Shown one piece after another: positions 18,198 through 27,234 of a stretch of DNA of 64,000 bases. The stretch is from Thalassobaculum_A sp040219215 (GTDB taxonomy: Bacteria > Pseudomonadota > Alphaproteobacteria > Thalassobaculales > Thalassobaculaceae), in contig NZ_JAVJSX010000007.1 in assembly GCF_040219215.1 (NCBI RefSeq), positions 1 through 64,000 on the forward strand, read 5' to 3'. The notes under the pieces are model-generated. The model made no database searches. It was not told where the DNA came from and saw nothing but the letters and a program-made list of their open reading frames with translations. Position 1 is the stretch's first letter. The number at the start of each line of letters is the position of its first letter. Both the position numbers and the translations under genes were made by a program.

Positions 18198-19316
18198 TTG
18201 AAGGTTGCAATCATTCACTATTGGCTGGTCACCATGCGCGGTGGCGAGCGTGTGATCGAGGCATTGCTCGACCTGTATCCCGACGCCGATGTGTTCACTC
18301 ATGTCGTCGATCCTGCCGCGATCTCGCCGCGAATTGCCGCGCGCCTGAAAGGCACCACCTTCATCAACCGGATACCCGGCGCCCGGCGGTTCTATCAAAG
18401 GCTGCTGCCGCTGATGCCGCTGGCGCTGGAACGGCTGGACCTGTCGGGCTACGACCTCGTGATCAGCAGCGAAGGCGGCCCGACCAAGGGCGTGCTGGCA
18501 CCGGCCGACGCGCTGCACGTCTGCTATTGCCACAGCCCGATGCGCTATGTCTGGGTGATCCCGGAAGGCTACTTGGCGGAACTGCCGGCCCTGGTAAGGC
18601 CGCTGGCGGCCTGGATGCTGCACCGCCTGCGCATATGGGACGTCACAACGGTCCCCAGGGTCGACCACTTCATCGCGAACTCGCAAACCGTGGCCCGTCG
18701 CATCCGGCGATACTGGGGGCGCGACTCGGTGGTCGTGCACCCGCCGGTCGACATCGACAAGTTCTCGGTCGATGCCGACGGGCCGGGTGACGCCTATCTG
18801 TTTATCAGCCAGCTGGTCAGCTACAAGCGTGCCGACATCGCGGTCCGTGCGTTTGCCGGCACCGGGCGAAAGCTGCTGGTGGCAGGCGAAGGCCCGGAGG
18901 AAGCGGCCCTGCGGCGAACCGCGTCCGGCAACGTGCAGTTCCTGGGACGGGTGTCGGACGCCGAGTTGGCCGGCCTGTACGCGCGCTGCCGCGCGCTGGT
19001 GTTCTGTGCCGAAGAGGATTTCGGAATCGTTCCCCTGGAGGCAATGGCGAGCGGTCGCCCGGTGATCGCGTTCGGGCGCGGCGGCGCGCGCGATACCGTG
19101 GTCGACGGCGTTACCGGGCTGTTTTTCCACGCCCAGACGGCGGAGTCCCTGCGGACAGCACTCGACCGGTTCGAGGACATGGAAAGCCGGTTTGATCCGG
19201 CCGCTATTCGTCGACACGCCGAAAGCTTCAGCAGCAGCCGCTTTACCCGCGAACTTGGAAGCCTGGTCCAGTCCTGGATGGCCGAGAACGCCGCCGGCAG
19301 TCGGGCCGATCAGTAG
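18198..19316 (+). CDS. Family 4 (GT-B) glycosyltransferase
   Basis: The 372-residue protein begins LKVAIIHYWLVTMRGGERV, the typical N-terminal strand and glycine loop of GT4 enzymes. It contains HSPMRYVWVIPEGY and the donor-site motif EEDFGIVPLEAMASG with the EX7E glutamates. It most resembles WbaZ/mannosyltransferase-like family members, which extend lipid-linked oligosaccharides in the cytosol. The frame is open for 60 codons upstream, but TTG 18198 follows a G-rich Shine-Dalgarno and starts exactly where the family does. It overlaps the opposite-strand sugar-phosphate transferase by seven bases at the 3' ends. Confidence 0.85.
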   Translation: MKVAIIHYWLVTMRGGERVIEALLDLYPDADVFTHVVDPAAISPRIAARLKGTTFINRIPGARRFYQRLLPLMPLALERLDLSGYDLVISSEGGPTKGVLAPADALHVCYCHSPMRYVWVIPEGYLAELPALVRPLAAWMLHRLRIWDVTTVPRVDHFIANSQTVARRIRRYWGRDSVVVHPPVDIDKFSVDADGPGDAYLFISQLVSYKRADIAVRAFAGTGRKLLVAGEGPEEAALRRTASGNVQFLGRVSDAELAGLYARCRALVFCAEEDFGIVPLEAMASGRPVIAFGRGGARDTVVDGVTGLFFHAQTAESLRTALDRFEDMESRFDPAAIRRHAESFSSSRFTRELGSLVQSWMAENAAGSRADQ

Positions 19317-20665
19317 GCGTTCGGATCGCCCAGCAGAATGGTGATGGTCTGGGCGATGATCCGCAGGTCGAACAGCAACGACCAGTTCTCGATGTAGTGA
19401 AGGTCGTATTCGAGGCGCCGGTGCATCTTCTCCGGCGTGTCGATCTCCCCGCGCAAGCCGTTCACCTGCGCCCATCCGGTGATGCCCGGCTTCACCCGGT
19501 GGCGACCGAGGTAGCCGTCGATTGACTCCGCGTACTGGTCGTTGTGCGACACGGCATGGGGGCGCGGGCCGACCAGCGACATGTCGCCCTTGATGACGTT
19601 CACCAACTGCGGCAGCTCGTCCAGGCTGGTACGCCGCAGGATCCGGCCGAGCGGCGTGATCCGCGGATCCCCCCGACGGGCTTGCGGGACCACCGGACCA
19701 TCATCGCTGGTGGTCATCGTGCGAAACTTGTAGACGCCGAAGGTGTTGTTGTTGAACCCGTGGCGCTGTTGCCGAAACAGCACCGGCCGACCGGTGGTCG
19801 CCAGGATCAACACGGCGATGATCAGCATCACCGGCGCGGCAAGAACCAGCAGCAGCGAACCGAGGACCAGATCCTCGATCCGCTTGACCACCGAGCTCCA
19901 ACCCGACAGCGGGACTTCCGACAGGGACAGCGCCGGTACACCTGCCGGGCGCTCGAACCCCAGAACCGGCACCTGCCGAAGCGTGGACGGCAGAGCCAGC
20001 CGTACCGTGACCGCTTCGGACTTCAACTCGTTCATCAGGCTCTGCAGCGTAGTGTCGGGTTCACTGAGCGCAATCAGCACTTCCGATACCTTGCCGGCGC
20101 GGATGGTCTTCACCAGCCGTTCCAGGGCGGCCTCGGGGCTCGGATCCAGATCGTGCGCCTCGATCAGACGCGCCAGACCAAGCGGGTCGCGCAGCACCGC
20201 CTGGGCGGTTTCGTGAAGCGCCGCTCCACGCCCGATCACCGCTACCCGGGGCCCCAGCCGGCCCTCGGCCCCCAGATGCCGCAGATAGCGCAACGCCATC
20301 GCCCGGGCCAACACCAGGCAAAGGACGCCCAGGACAAAGGTTGCCACGATCCAGGAACGCGAGAACGCGTCTGTCGTCTGGGTCAGGTTGGTGACGGCGA
20401 GAAACATCCCGAACACGGCGGCCCAGCCGGCAAGCGCCTGGAACACCCGCGGGTCGAGCGGCTCCAGGGGATTCACCCGGTAGGCGCCGAACGGCCGAAG
20501 CAGGGCGAGTGCCGCAACGCCGAGCGCCAGCGACGTCTCGGGATACCATCCGGCCGAAGCGGCGTCCGGACTGACAATGACGTGGGCGAGCAGGCCACAG
20601 AGCGCCAGCATTGTCGCCTCGACAACCGAGAGCACGCCCATGGCGATCGAAAGGGTCTGTCTCAC
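19310..20665 (-). CDS. Polyprenyl-phosphate hexose-1-phosphate transferase (initiating glycosyltransferase)
   Basis: The 451-residue protein has four or five N-terminal membrane helices (residues 1-120), a cytosolic middle domain, another helix at about 255-275, and the conserved catalytic domain. Key motifs are FGVYKFRTM, SLDELPQLVNVIKGDMSLVG, GPRPHA and KPGITGWAQV. This is the WcaJ/ExoY-like PNPT family, which transfers a sugar phosphate onto undecaprenyl phosphate and starts repeat-unit synthesis. Length matches undecaprenyl-phosphate glucose phosphotransferases. The start is GTG behind GGGGA. It follows the Wzc-like gene on the same strand by 60 bases, so it is probably in the same operon. 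Confidence 0.92.
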   Translation of the reverse strand: MRQTLSIAMGVLSVVEATMLALCGLLAHVIVSPDAASAGWYPETSLALGVAALALLRPFGAYRVNPLEPLDPRVFQALAGWAAVFGMFLAVTNLTQTTDAFSRSWIVATFVLGVLCLVLARAMALRYLRHLGAEGRLGPRVAVIGRGAALHETAQAVLRDPLGLARLIEAHDLDPSPEAALERLVKTIRAGKVSEVLIALSEPDTTLQSLMNELKSEAVTVRLALPSTLRQVPVLGFERPAGVPALSLSEVPLSGWSSVVKRIEDLVLGSLLLVLAAPVMLIIAVLILATTGRPVLFRQQRHGFNNNTFGVYKFRTMTTSDDGPVVPQARRGDPRITPLGRILRRTSLDELPQLVNVIKGDMSLVGPRPHAVSHNDQYAESIDGYLGRHRVKPGITGWAQVNGLRGEIDTPEKMHRRLEYDLHYIENWSLLFDLRIIAQTITILLGDPNAY

Positions 20666-20725
20666 CTTCGGGATCCCCTGTCGTCCGACGTACAGCTCCA
20701 GCCCAACTCCGCGGCGGCCGGTCGG

Positions 20726-23044
20726 TCAGGCGGCATCCGACCGCCGATCGTCCTGGCCGTAGTAGTAGTACTCCGTGCCGCTGTCGAAGGACTGGATGCG
20801 CACATCGACCTTCGTCAGCACCAGCCCCAATACGTTCTCGCCGATCTCGTAGATGTCCCGCAGGCTCTGAATCACCATCTCGCGATGGGTCCGCTCCCAC
20901 TCCACGACGAACAGGACGCCGTCCACCCGCGGCGTGACGATCAGCGCGTCACCGACGCTCGACACCGGCGCGGTGTCGATGATGACCAGGTCGAACTGGT
21001 GGCGGGCGGTGCGCAGCAGAACGTCCATGGCATCCGAGCCCAGCAGATCGTCGGGATTCGGGACACTGTGCCCGCGGGCCATGAAGTAGATCCCGGTTGC
21101 CGGGTCGAACTCGACGGCGTCATCCATCAGGACCGCGCCGGTCAGAACCTCCGACAGACCGACGAAGTTCGACATGCCGAAACGGGAGTGCAGGGTCGGG
21201 TTCTGCATATCGGCATCGATCACCAGCACGCGGCGTCCAGCCTGGGCCGACAGCGACGCCAGACCTTCGACCACGGAGCTCTTGCCCTCGCTGGATATCG
21301 TCGATGTCACCAGCACCACACGGCTGGCCTCGGTCTCACCCAGGCTGAGCGTGATCGTGGTGCGCAAGCGGCGCAGGGCCTGGGTGACCGACGACCCCGG
21401 TCGCTCGGCCACCAGGCGGTGCAGCGGCATCGACTGCTTGATGTCGGTGTTCAACGGAATCTGCGCCAGCACCGGCAGGCCGGTCGCCAGCTCAAGCTGC
21501 TGGGAGGTCTTGAAGCCGCGGATCGCAAACTCGATGATCAGGATCAGGAAGCAGCCGATCACCATCGCGCCGAGCACCGAGGCCAGCACCGCAATCCCGC
21601 GCCGCGGCGCAACGGCGGTCTGCGGCGTGACCGCGCGCGAGATGATGCGCGCTTCCGGGGCGTTGGCCGACTCGTCCTGAACGTTCGTTTCCTTCAAGCG
21701 GGTCAGGATCAGTTCATACAGGTCGCGGCTGGCCTCCACCTCGCTCTGGAACGAACGCAGGGTGGCCTCGGCGTCGGCCTGACCTTCCATCTTCTCCTGC
21801 AGGCGGCGGATTGCCGCCGACAGGTTCGCCTCGCGGACCCGCGCAATCTGCACGTCGTTGCGCAGGCTCTGGACGATCCGGTCGACCTCGGCACGGATCA
21901 GCGCCTGCACGTCGGCGAGTTGATCGCGCGCCTGCACCAAGGCGGGGTACTTCGGCTGGAACTGGTTCGACAGCTCCGCGATGCTCCGGCGCAGCTGGGT
22001 TTCCTGGGTACGGAGCGCGGCGATCACGTCCGACTTCAGCACCGGCTCCAGGCTCTCCAGCCCTCCCCTTTGGTCGGTCAGCGCGCGCACCTGGCTGTAC
22101 CGGGCCTCAATCTCGGCACGCGAGGTTTCGGCCGCGATCAGCTGTTCGTTCAGATGGGTGATCTGCTGCAGGAGCAGCGATGCACCACCGGTCGAAACCA
22201 GCCCATTTTCGCGCCGGAACTGTTCCAGCTTCTGCTCGGATTCGATCACGTTCTGACGAAGGCCGCTGACGCGGTCGGTCAGGAACAGCGAAGCGCGTCT
22301 CAGCGCCTGCTCGGCCCGGTCGCGATTGTCGCGCAGGTAGGCGTCGGCGACGCCGTTGGTGATTCGCGCCGCGTTCTCGGGGCTGGTGGAGCGAAAGCGG
22401 ATGGTGATGACACGGGCGAACCGCGACGCCTCAACCGAAAGCTTGGACAGGAACTCGTCGGTGACCATGGCGAGTTCGTCCGGCACTGGTGACGCCGGGC
22501 GTGACGGGTCCCCGGCCACAACCTGCTCGTCGCCGGACGGCAGCCACTCCAGAATGGGCTCAGCCCACGGCAGGACTTCCTCGGGCAGGGCCTCGCGGAC
22601 ACGGGTCGTCCAATGGACCTCGGCGTACTTGGCAAGCAGTGGATTGAACTCGGGATCGTCCGTGAGGTTGAGGGCCTTCACGGTCTTGATGGCGATGTCG
22701 CGTGAGGCGATGAACTCGGCCTCGGTCTGGACCGTGTTGGAGTCCCCTCCGAGCCCCGGGACCACGGCCTCGATTCCCAGCACCCGCTCGCGCTGCGCCT
22801 CGATCAGCAGACGGGACTCGGCAGAGTACTGCTTGGGCAGAAAGCTGACATACAGGGCGGTCAGGACCGGAATGACGGTCACCACGACCAGCAGCAGCTT
22901 CATGCGCCGCCGCATGATGCTGATCAGCCACCAGACATCATACGTCTCGGTCGTCATGAACACCGGTGCGGCCGGCGCGCGGCCGGCGCCGGTATCGGTA
23001 TTGTCCGGATCGCGACGGCGCGGAAAGGCGGTAACGTTCGACAT
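20726..23044 (-). CDS. Wzc-like polysaccharide co-polymerase with BY-type tyrosine kinase domain
   Basis: The 772-residue protein combines a Wzz chain-length domain and a CpsD-type ATPase. One membrane span is at about 45-65 and the other at about 490-510, with a coiled-coil-rich periplasmic region between (GNVR-like part around 400-470). The kinase half has Walker A TISSEGKSS near residue 583, Walker A' VLVIDADMQ and Walker B LVIIDTAPV. The C-terminal tail EYYYYGQ near 758 is the autophosphorylated tyrosine cluster. Walker A lacks the usual Pro-Gly (SSEGK for PGEGK). It controls polymer length and export together with the Wza-like lipoprotein directly upstream in the same operon. Confidence 0.93.
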   Translation of the reverse strand: MSNVTAFPRRRDPDNTDTGAGRAPAAPVFMTTETYDVWWLISIMRRRMKLLLVVVTVIPVLTALYVSFLPKQYSAESRLLIEAQRERVLGIEAVVPGLGGDSNTVQTEAEFIASRDIAIKTVKALNLTDDPEFNPLLAKYAEVHWTTRVREALPEEVLPWAEPILEWLPSGDEQVVAGDPSRPASPVPDELAMVTDEFLSKLSVEASRFARVITIRFRSTSPENAARITNGVADAYLRDNRDRAEQALRRASLFLTDRVSGLRQNVIESEQKLEQFRRENGLVSTGGASLLLQQITHLNEQLIAAETSRAEIEARYSQVRALTDQRGGLESLEPVLKSDVIAALRTQETQLRRSIAELSNQFQPKYPALVQARDQLADVQALIRAEVDRIVQSLRNDVQIARVREANLSAAIRRLQEKMEGQADAEATLRSFQSEVEASRDLYELILTRLKETNVQDESANAPEARIISRAVTPQTAVAPRRGIAVLASVLGAMVIGCFLILIIEFAIRGFKTSQQLELATGLPVLAQIPLNTDIKQSMPLHRLVAERPGSSVTQALRRLRTTITLSLGETEASRVVLVTSTISSEGKSSVVEGLASLSAQAGRRVLVIDADMQNPTLHSRFGMSNFVGLSEVLTGAVLMDDAVEFDPATGIYFMARGHSVPNPDDLLGSDAMDVLLRTARHQFDLVIIDTAPVSSVGDALIVTPRVDGVLFVVEWERTHREMVIQSLRDIYEIGENVLGLVLTKVDVRIQSFDSGTEYYYYGQDDRRSDAA

Positions 23045-23052
23045 GGCCGGCC

Positions 23053-23646
23053 CTAGAATACCCGACGGTCGACTTCGATCACGTCACCCGGATAGAGCCG
23101 GGTTCCGAGGCCGACGAGCCGGCGGTCGCTGCGTCCGGCGATATCGCGCACCAGATAGGCCGCCCCGGTATCGGCGCGGCGGGTGAACCCTCCGGCGATG
23201 GCGACCGCCTTTCGGATATCAACCTCCGGTTCGAACGGATAGCTGCCCGGCCGGTTGACCTGGCCGAGCACATAGAACGGCCGGTACTTCGCCACGTCGA
23301 AGTTGACCTTCGGGTCCTTGATGTAGTCGCGGGCCAGCCGCTCGGTCAGCGCCGCGCGCGCTTCCGAGGCCGTCCGCCCGGCCACCCGCAACGAGCCGAC
23401 CAGGGGCATCTCGATCGTGCCGTCGTCCGCCACGTCGGTCTCGATGGTCATGTTCTCCTGCTCGAGTACCGTCACCTTGACCCGATCCCCGGCGCCGATC
23501 ACGTAGCTCTCCAGCGACGGCGTCGGCTCGGGCGGCGGCGGTGTCCCGGCGCAGCCGGCCACCGCCGCCAGAAGGACAGCGGCAAGCCCGATGGACCTCA
23601 ACCGGGTCAAGGCAGTCCGGCGACGGAGGTCAGCGAAACACATCAC
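23053..23646 (-). CDS. Wza-like polysaccharide export lipoprotein (Poly_export/SLBB)
   Basis: The 197-residue protein has a signal peptide with lipobox VAGC (Cys about 32) after a hydrophobic LAAVLLAAVAG stretch, so it is an outer-membrane or periplasmic lipoprotein. The Poly_export motif YVIGAGDRVKVTV and an SLBB-like segment FYVLGQVNRPGSYPF follow. Wza-family proteins form the translocon for capsule or exopolysaccharide. At under 200 residues it lacks the long C-terminal helix with which full Wza (about 380 residues) spans the outer membrane, so the beta-barrel encoded just upstream may supply the pore (inference). The start is GTG 23646 or the adjacent ATG 23643. It overlaps the barrel gene by 17 bases and precedes Wzc by eight. 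Confidence 0.9.
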   Translation of the reverse strand: MMCFADLRRRTALTRLRSIGLAAVLLAAVAGCAGTPPPPEPTPSLESYVIGAGDRVKVTVLEQENMTIETDVADDGTIEMPLVGSLRVAGRTASEARAALTERLARDYIKDPKVNFDVAKYRPFYVLGQVNRPGSYPFEPEVDIRKAVAIAGGFTRRADTGAAYLVRDIAGRSDRRLVGLGTRLYPGDVIEVDRRVF

Positions 23647-25030
23647 CCACCACTCCCTTCCTCAACCAACGGCCATCCCGGCCCTCCATCGAATGATCGA
23701 TCAAACAGCACAGCTTCAGACCGAACCGCAGCGAAGCCACCGTTGCCCGATACTCTTCGTTCGGATCGTCCGATGCCTGATCCTCCCACGAAAGCCCCGC
23801 ACCCAGGTATGCATACTCGTTCAGCAGGTAGCGGACATCGACTCCGGTCTCCACCAACCGCTCATCGGCTACCGATCCCTGGTAGCGTTGGCTGGTCCAT
23901 CGAACCTTCGTACCGAAGATCAGGTTGTCCAGCACCTCGTAGTCAACGCCCAACCCCAGCTTGGTCGTGGTCACGCTGCTGGCCGCCGACAGTTCGGAGT
24001 CTTCGTTCGACAACGACAGATCGGCGGTCACCGTCATCAGGTCCGTCGCGTTCCACAGCGCGTCCATACCGACGAGGGCGGACAATTCGGGATCGATGCC
24101 GGATTGATCGAATGTCCGGCGCGACGCTCCGACGAAGCCGGAGATCTGCGTGACGTCGCCCCCCGCATAGAACGCGCCCAGCGCGAGGTCTAGGCGGGTC
24201 GAATCGGGGTTTCCGGCCGTGTTGTCCACATAGTCGACACGCTGCACGGCAGGCTGGACGAAGAACGACACCTCGCCGAGGCGCGCAAAGCCGACCTTGG
24301 CGCTGCCGACTCCGATCCAGCGGTCGAGCGCGCTGCGATCGACGCCGGCCACATCGTCGAACCGGTACCATGTCGACCGCAACGTCCCGGTCATCGGGGT
24401 ATCGGGGAGCATGACCGAGCTGAGTTCGGCACCGGCCGAGTAGGTCCGATAGGTCTGGACCCCGAAGGTCGGACCAAGGTCAAGGTCGGATCCCCGGTCG
24501 ATGTGAAACCGGCCGACGTCGCCGGACAGAACCAGGCCCACATCGTCATCGACCTCGATCCGGCTCAGCAAGCCAAGTTCGAGATCCTCGTAGTTGTCGC
24601 CGCTGGACGCGCCGTAGCGGCCGACCGCTGCCTGTCCGGTCACCGCCGAGCGGTGGGTCTCGCCGTCCCACTGCACCGAGACACCGGGGCGCGTAACCGC
24701 AAAGGCGCTGGCGGTGGTACCCGTCGCGGTACGGCGGACGTTGCTGTCGTAGCCACCCTCGACCTCCAGGCGGGTGAAGGCATACACCGGCGATGTCCCG
24801 GTCGATCGGCCGCTGCGATCGACCGGGTCGAGCGACAATCCGTAGCTCTCGTAGTCCAGCCGCATCCGGCGCTCGACCGAAGCCGCTTCGGCCTCGTCGG
24901 ACTGCGCCGACGCCGGGCCGGCGGCCCACAGGCACGATGCCACGCCGACAACCATCATCAGGAGATGAGGAATCTTTGGGGTCGGAACGCGCCGCGAAAA
25001 CCGCGCCCGGGCCGGGATGGGACATGCCAT
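23630..25030 (-). CDS. Outer-membrane beta-barrel protein (BBP2-like), probable exopolysaccharide porin
   Basis: The 466-residue protein has a Sec signal peptide ending ASA|QS near residue 43. The mature part is built from alternating amphipathic strands rich in Tyr, Asp and Ser (for example DLELGLLSRIEVDDDVGLVL), as in beta-barrel proteins. Similar barrels stand beside Wza/Wzc genes in many alphaproteobacterial exopolysaccharide loci. The last likely strand (VASLRFGLKL) is followed by a 24-residue tail that exists only because the frame runs into the next gene, with a 17-base overlap. It is the first gene of the leftward export operon with the wza-like, wzc-like and initiating-transferase genes. 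The promoter likely lies in the AT-rich region just upstream. Confidence 0.8.
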   Translation of the reverse strand: MACPIPARARFSRRVPTPKIPHLLMMVVGVASCLWAAGPASAQSDEAEAASVERRMRLDYESYGLSLDPVDRSGRSTGTSPVYAFTRLEVEGGYDSNVRRTATGTTASAFAVTRPGVSVQWDGETHRSAVTGQAAVGRYGASSGDNYEDLELGLLSRIEVDDDVGLVLSGDVGRFHIDRGSDLDLGPTFGVQTYRTYSAGAELSSVMLPDTPMTGTLRSTWYRFDDVAGVDRSALDRWIGVGSAKVGFARLGEVSFFVQPAVQRVDYVDNTAGNPDSTRLDLALGAFYAGGDVTQISGFVGASRRTFDQSGIDPELSALVGMDALWNATDLMTVTADLSLSNEDSELSAASSVTTTKLGLGVDYEVLDNLIFGTKVRWTSQRYQGSVADERLVETGVDVRYLLNEYAYLGAGLSWEDQASDDPNEEYRATVASLRFGLKLCCLIDHSMEGRDGRWLRKGVVGDVFR

Positions 25031-25300
25031 GAGCGTGGTCGCTGTCCGTTCAACTCAGTTCAAACATTAATATATCCCACTAAATTATTGAAGAGAAGCT
25101 ATTATTTCTCAGTAGTTGATGTAAGAACGCCAGACTGGACAGCCCTGTCATTGAATTTCCTGGAGTTTATCTCGATTTGAAGCTAATTGGCTAGCCTCGT
25201 GCCGCTCGTTTACGCGGACACTAGGCGGTGCTAGCGTGCATACGGCGCGGGTGGGGAGCGCCGTCACGCCGACACCATCGCTTCGACGGACGGGAGTTTC
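25031..25300. promoter_or_regulatory. Divergent AT-rich control region of the export operon
   Basis: This 270-base gap lies between the leftward export operon and the rightward EAL-like gene. It has an AT-rich core at about 25060-25130 and a direct repeat GTTCAA/GTTCAA (25048-25053 and 25058-25063) one helical turn apart in the leader of the export operon. A short inverted repeat (GAGAA/TTCTC) sits at about 25094-25110. These suggest regulated transcription, but no regulator can be named. Confidence 0.4.
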
Positions 25301-26539
25301 ATGGCGGTCAGTCAGGTTCAGAACAGGTCGCGGGGCCCGAGTCAGGAGTATCTCCTGCTCGACTACCTGCAGCGTCTCGGGCGCAATCTCGCAGGGCGGA
25401 TGGCTGTGCACGTGCACCTGTCGCGTCTGCGGCCGCAAAACCGCCAGGATCACCATATCCGGATTGCGGCGGCCACCTTCGAAGGGATGGTCAACAACTA
25501 CGAAGGCCAGATCTTCGTGTTGTCGAACTCCGACCTGTTCTTCATCTGCAAGGACGCGGCGATCGAGGACATCGACGCCGCGATCATGAAGGTCCGCTAC
25601 CTGTTCAGCGAAGACCCGCTGAGCCAGGGCGACGAAGAAGAGGATCTCGCCCGCTTCTGCACCTGGTACAATGTGGAAAGCCAGTTCGACGAGTTGCTGG
25701 ACGTCGTCAAGTCCATGCACCGCGAGCGTGAACGCAAGGCGCGGCTCGCGGTAGCCAGCGACCAGGGTGCGCAGAAGGCCAAGGGATCGCGCAAGGCGCT
25801 GGATCCCGAGCAGCTTGGCAAGCTGGAGAATTTCCTGCGCCGGGCCGACCTGTCGAACCTGATGCGCCGGCAGGCGATCTGCGCCATCACTCCGGGCAGC
25901 ACCGCTCCGCAGCCGGTGTTCCGCGAGCTGTACATCTCGATCGCGGACCTGCAGCAGTCGGTGTTGCCGGAATTCGACCTGGCCTCGAACCTGTGGCTGT
26001 TCCAGCACCTCACCCAGACCCTGGACAGCCGGATGCTGTCGATGCTGGTCCGCAACGACGACAGTTCGATCGCCAGTTCGTTCAGCATCAACCTCAACGT
26101 CGGCACGATCCTGTCACCGCCGTTTCTGAACTTCGACTCCTCGCTGAAGGCGATCGCACGGGGCACCGTGGTCATCGAACTGCAGAAGATCGACATATTC
26201 GGCGACATGGGCGCCTACATGTTCGCCCGCGACTTCATGCGCGAACGCGGCTACCGGATCTGCCTGGACGGGCTGAACCACCTGACCCTGCAGTTCATCG
26301 ACCGGGAACGTCTCGGTCTCGATCTGGTCAAGCTGATCTGGTCTCCGGACATGGCCGACGATCTGTCGGGCAACCGGACGTCGGAGCTGAAAGAGCACAT
26401 CGACCGGTGCGGCCGGGCGCGCATCATCCTGGCGCGCTGCGATTCCGACGAGGCGGTCCGCTTCGGCCAGTCGCTGGGCATCACGATGTACCAGGGCCGC
26501 TACATCGACAAGCTGCTGACCAGCGAGTCGCGGATCTGA
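25301..26539 (+). CDS. Conserved protein with degenerate EAL-like C-terminal domain
   Basis: The 412-residue soluble protein has an unassigned N-terminal half (residues 1-140, with a short acidic stretch DEEEDL near 110) and a basic linker (about 145-175). The C-terminal half follows EAL-domain spacing: NVGTILSPPFL, VVIELQKI in place of the usual ExTE, YRICLDGLN in place of the DDFG loop, and a terminal FGQSLGITMYQGRYID matching LG...QGYxF. The catalytic and metal-binding acidic residues are absent, so phosphodiesterase activity is unlikely. Such domains can bind cyclic-di-GMP or partner proteins (family knowledge). Divergence from the polysaccharide export operon suggests a regulatory role there (inference). 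ATG follows GGGAG. Confidence 0.65.
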   Translation: MAVSQVQNRSRGPSQEYLLLDYLQRLGRNLAGRMAVHVHLSRLRPQNRQDHHIRIAAATFEGMVNNYEGQIFVLSNSDLFFICKDAAIEDIDAAIMKVRYLFSEDPLSQGDEEEDLARFCTWYNVESQFDELLDVVKSMHRERERKARLAVASDQGAQKAKGSRKALDPEQLGKLENFLRRADLSNLMRRQAICAITPGSTAPQPVFRELYISIADLQQSVLPEFDLASNLWLFQHLTQTLDSRMLSMLVRNDDSSIASSFSINLNVGTILSPPFLNFDSSLKAIARGTVVIELQKIDIFGDMGAYMFARDFMRERGYRICLDGLNHLTLQFIDRERLGLDLVKLIWSPDMADDLSGNRTSELKEHIDRCGRARIILARCDSDEAVRFGQSLGITMYQGRYIDKLLTSESRI

Positions 26540-26582
26540 GTCCATAGCAGTGTCTGCATGACCCGGCGGGAACGCCTGCCGG

Positions 26583-27164
26583 CTACCCGCGCGGTGCGTG
26601 CTTGGCCAGGATACGCTGCAGCGTCCGGCGGTGCATCCGCAGCCGGCGCGCGGTTTCCGACACGTTTCGATCGCACTGCTCGTACACCCGCTGGATGTGC
26701 TCCCAGCGCACCCGGTCGGCCGACATCGGATTCTCCGGCGGCGGCGGCAGGGCATCGGCATGGTCCAGCAAAGCGGCGGTAATGGCGTCCGCATCGGCCG
26801 GTTTCGGCAGGTAATCGATCGCCCCGGCCTTCACCGCGGCAACCGCGGTCGCGATGTTGCCATAGCCGGTCAGCATTACGATCCGGGCATCCGGTCGCGC
26901 CTCACGCAGGGAAGCGACCACGTCGAGGCCGCTGCCGTCGGCCAGCCGCAGGTCGATGATGGCGTAGGCCGGCGGATGCGCCCGGGCGGCCGCCAGACCT
27001 TCCCGCACGCTCTCGACCGCCGTCACCACGAATCCCCGCCGCTCCATCGCGCGCAACAGGCGATTCCGCAGCGGACCGTCGTCGTCGACGATCAGCAGGG
27101 TCGGGTCGACACCCGCGGGGACCACGATCGGCGGTGGGACGGGAGTTTGATCAGCCGTAGACAT
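26583..27164 (-). CDS. regA: Redox response regulator RegA/PrrA/ActR
   Basis: The 193-residue protein has an N-terminal receiver with LLIVDDDGPL (acid pocket), phosphorylation site AIIDLRLADGSG and the conserved Lys in YLPKP. A Pro-rich linker (PPPPENP) precedes a Fis-type helix-turn-helix whose NVSETARRLRMHRRTLQRIL is nearly diagnostic of RegA. RegA activates or represses respiration, nitrogen, carbon and hydrogen metabolism genes in response to redox. It sits 70 bases downstream of the kinase gene on the same strand, so the pair is probably co-transcribed. The usual neighbour senC/prrC is not present. Confidence 0.95.
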   Translation of the reverse strand: MSTADQTPVPPPIVVPAGVDPTLLIVDDDGPLRNRLLRAMERRGFVVTAVESVREGLAAARAHPPAYAIIDLRLADGSGLDVVASLREARPDARIVMLTGYGNIATAVAAVKAGAIDYLPKPADADAITAALLDHADALPPPPENPMSADRVRWEHIQRVYEQCDRNVSETARRLRMHRRTLQRILAKHAPRG

Positions 27165-27234
27165 CGCTCTATCAAATGTCCTGATTGCCGACTCGGATCA
27201 AGTCTTTCGATGCGCCACGCGGAATACCGGCCGG

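Noticed and set aside
19544..22492. 982-codon plus-strand frame opposite the transferase and Wzc genes
   Set aside because: It is Arg/His/Gln-rich without domains and lies opposite two genes with complete, well-conserved motifs. It is a GC-bias shadow.
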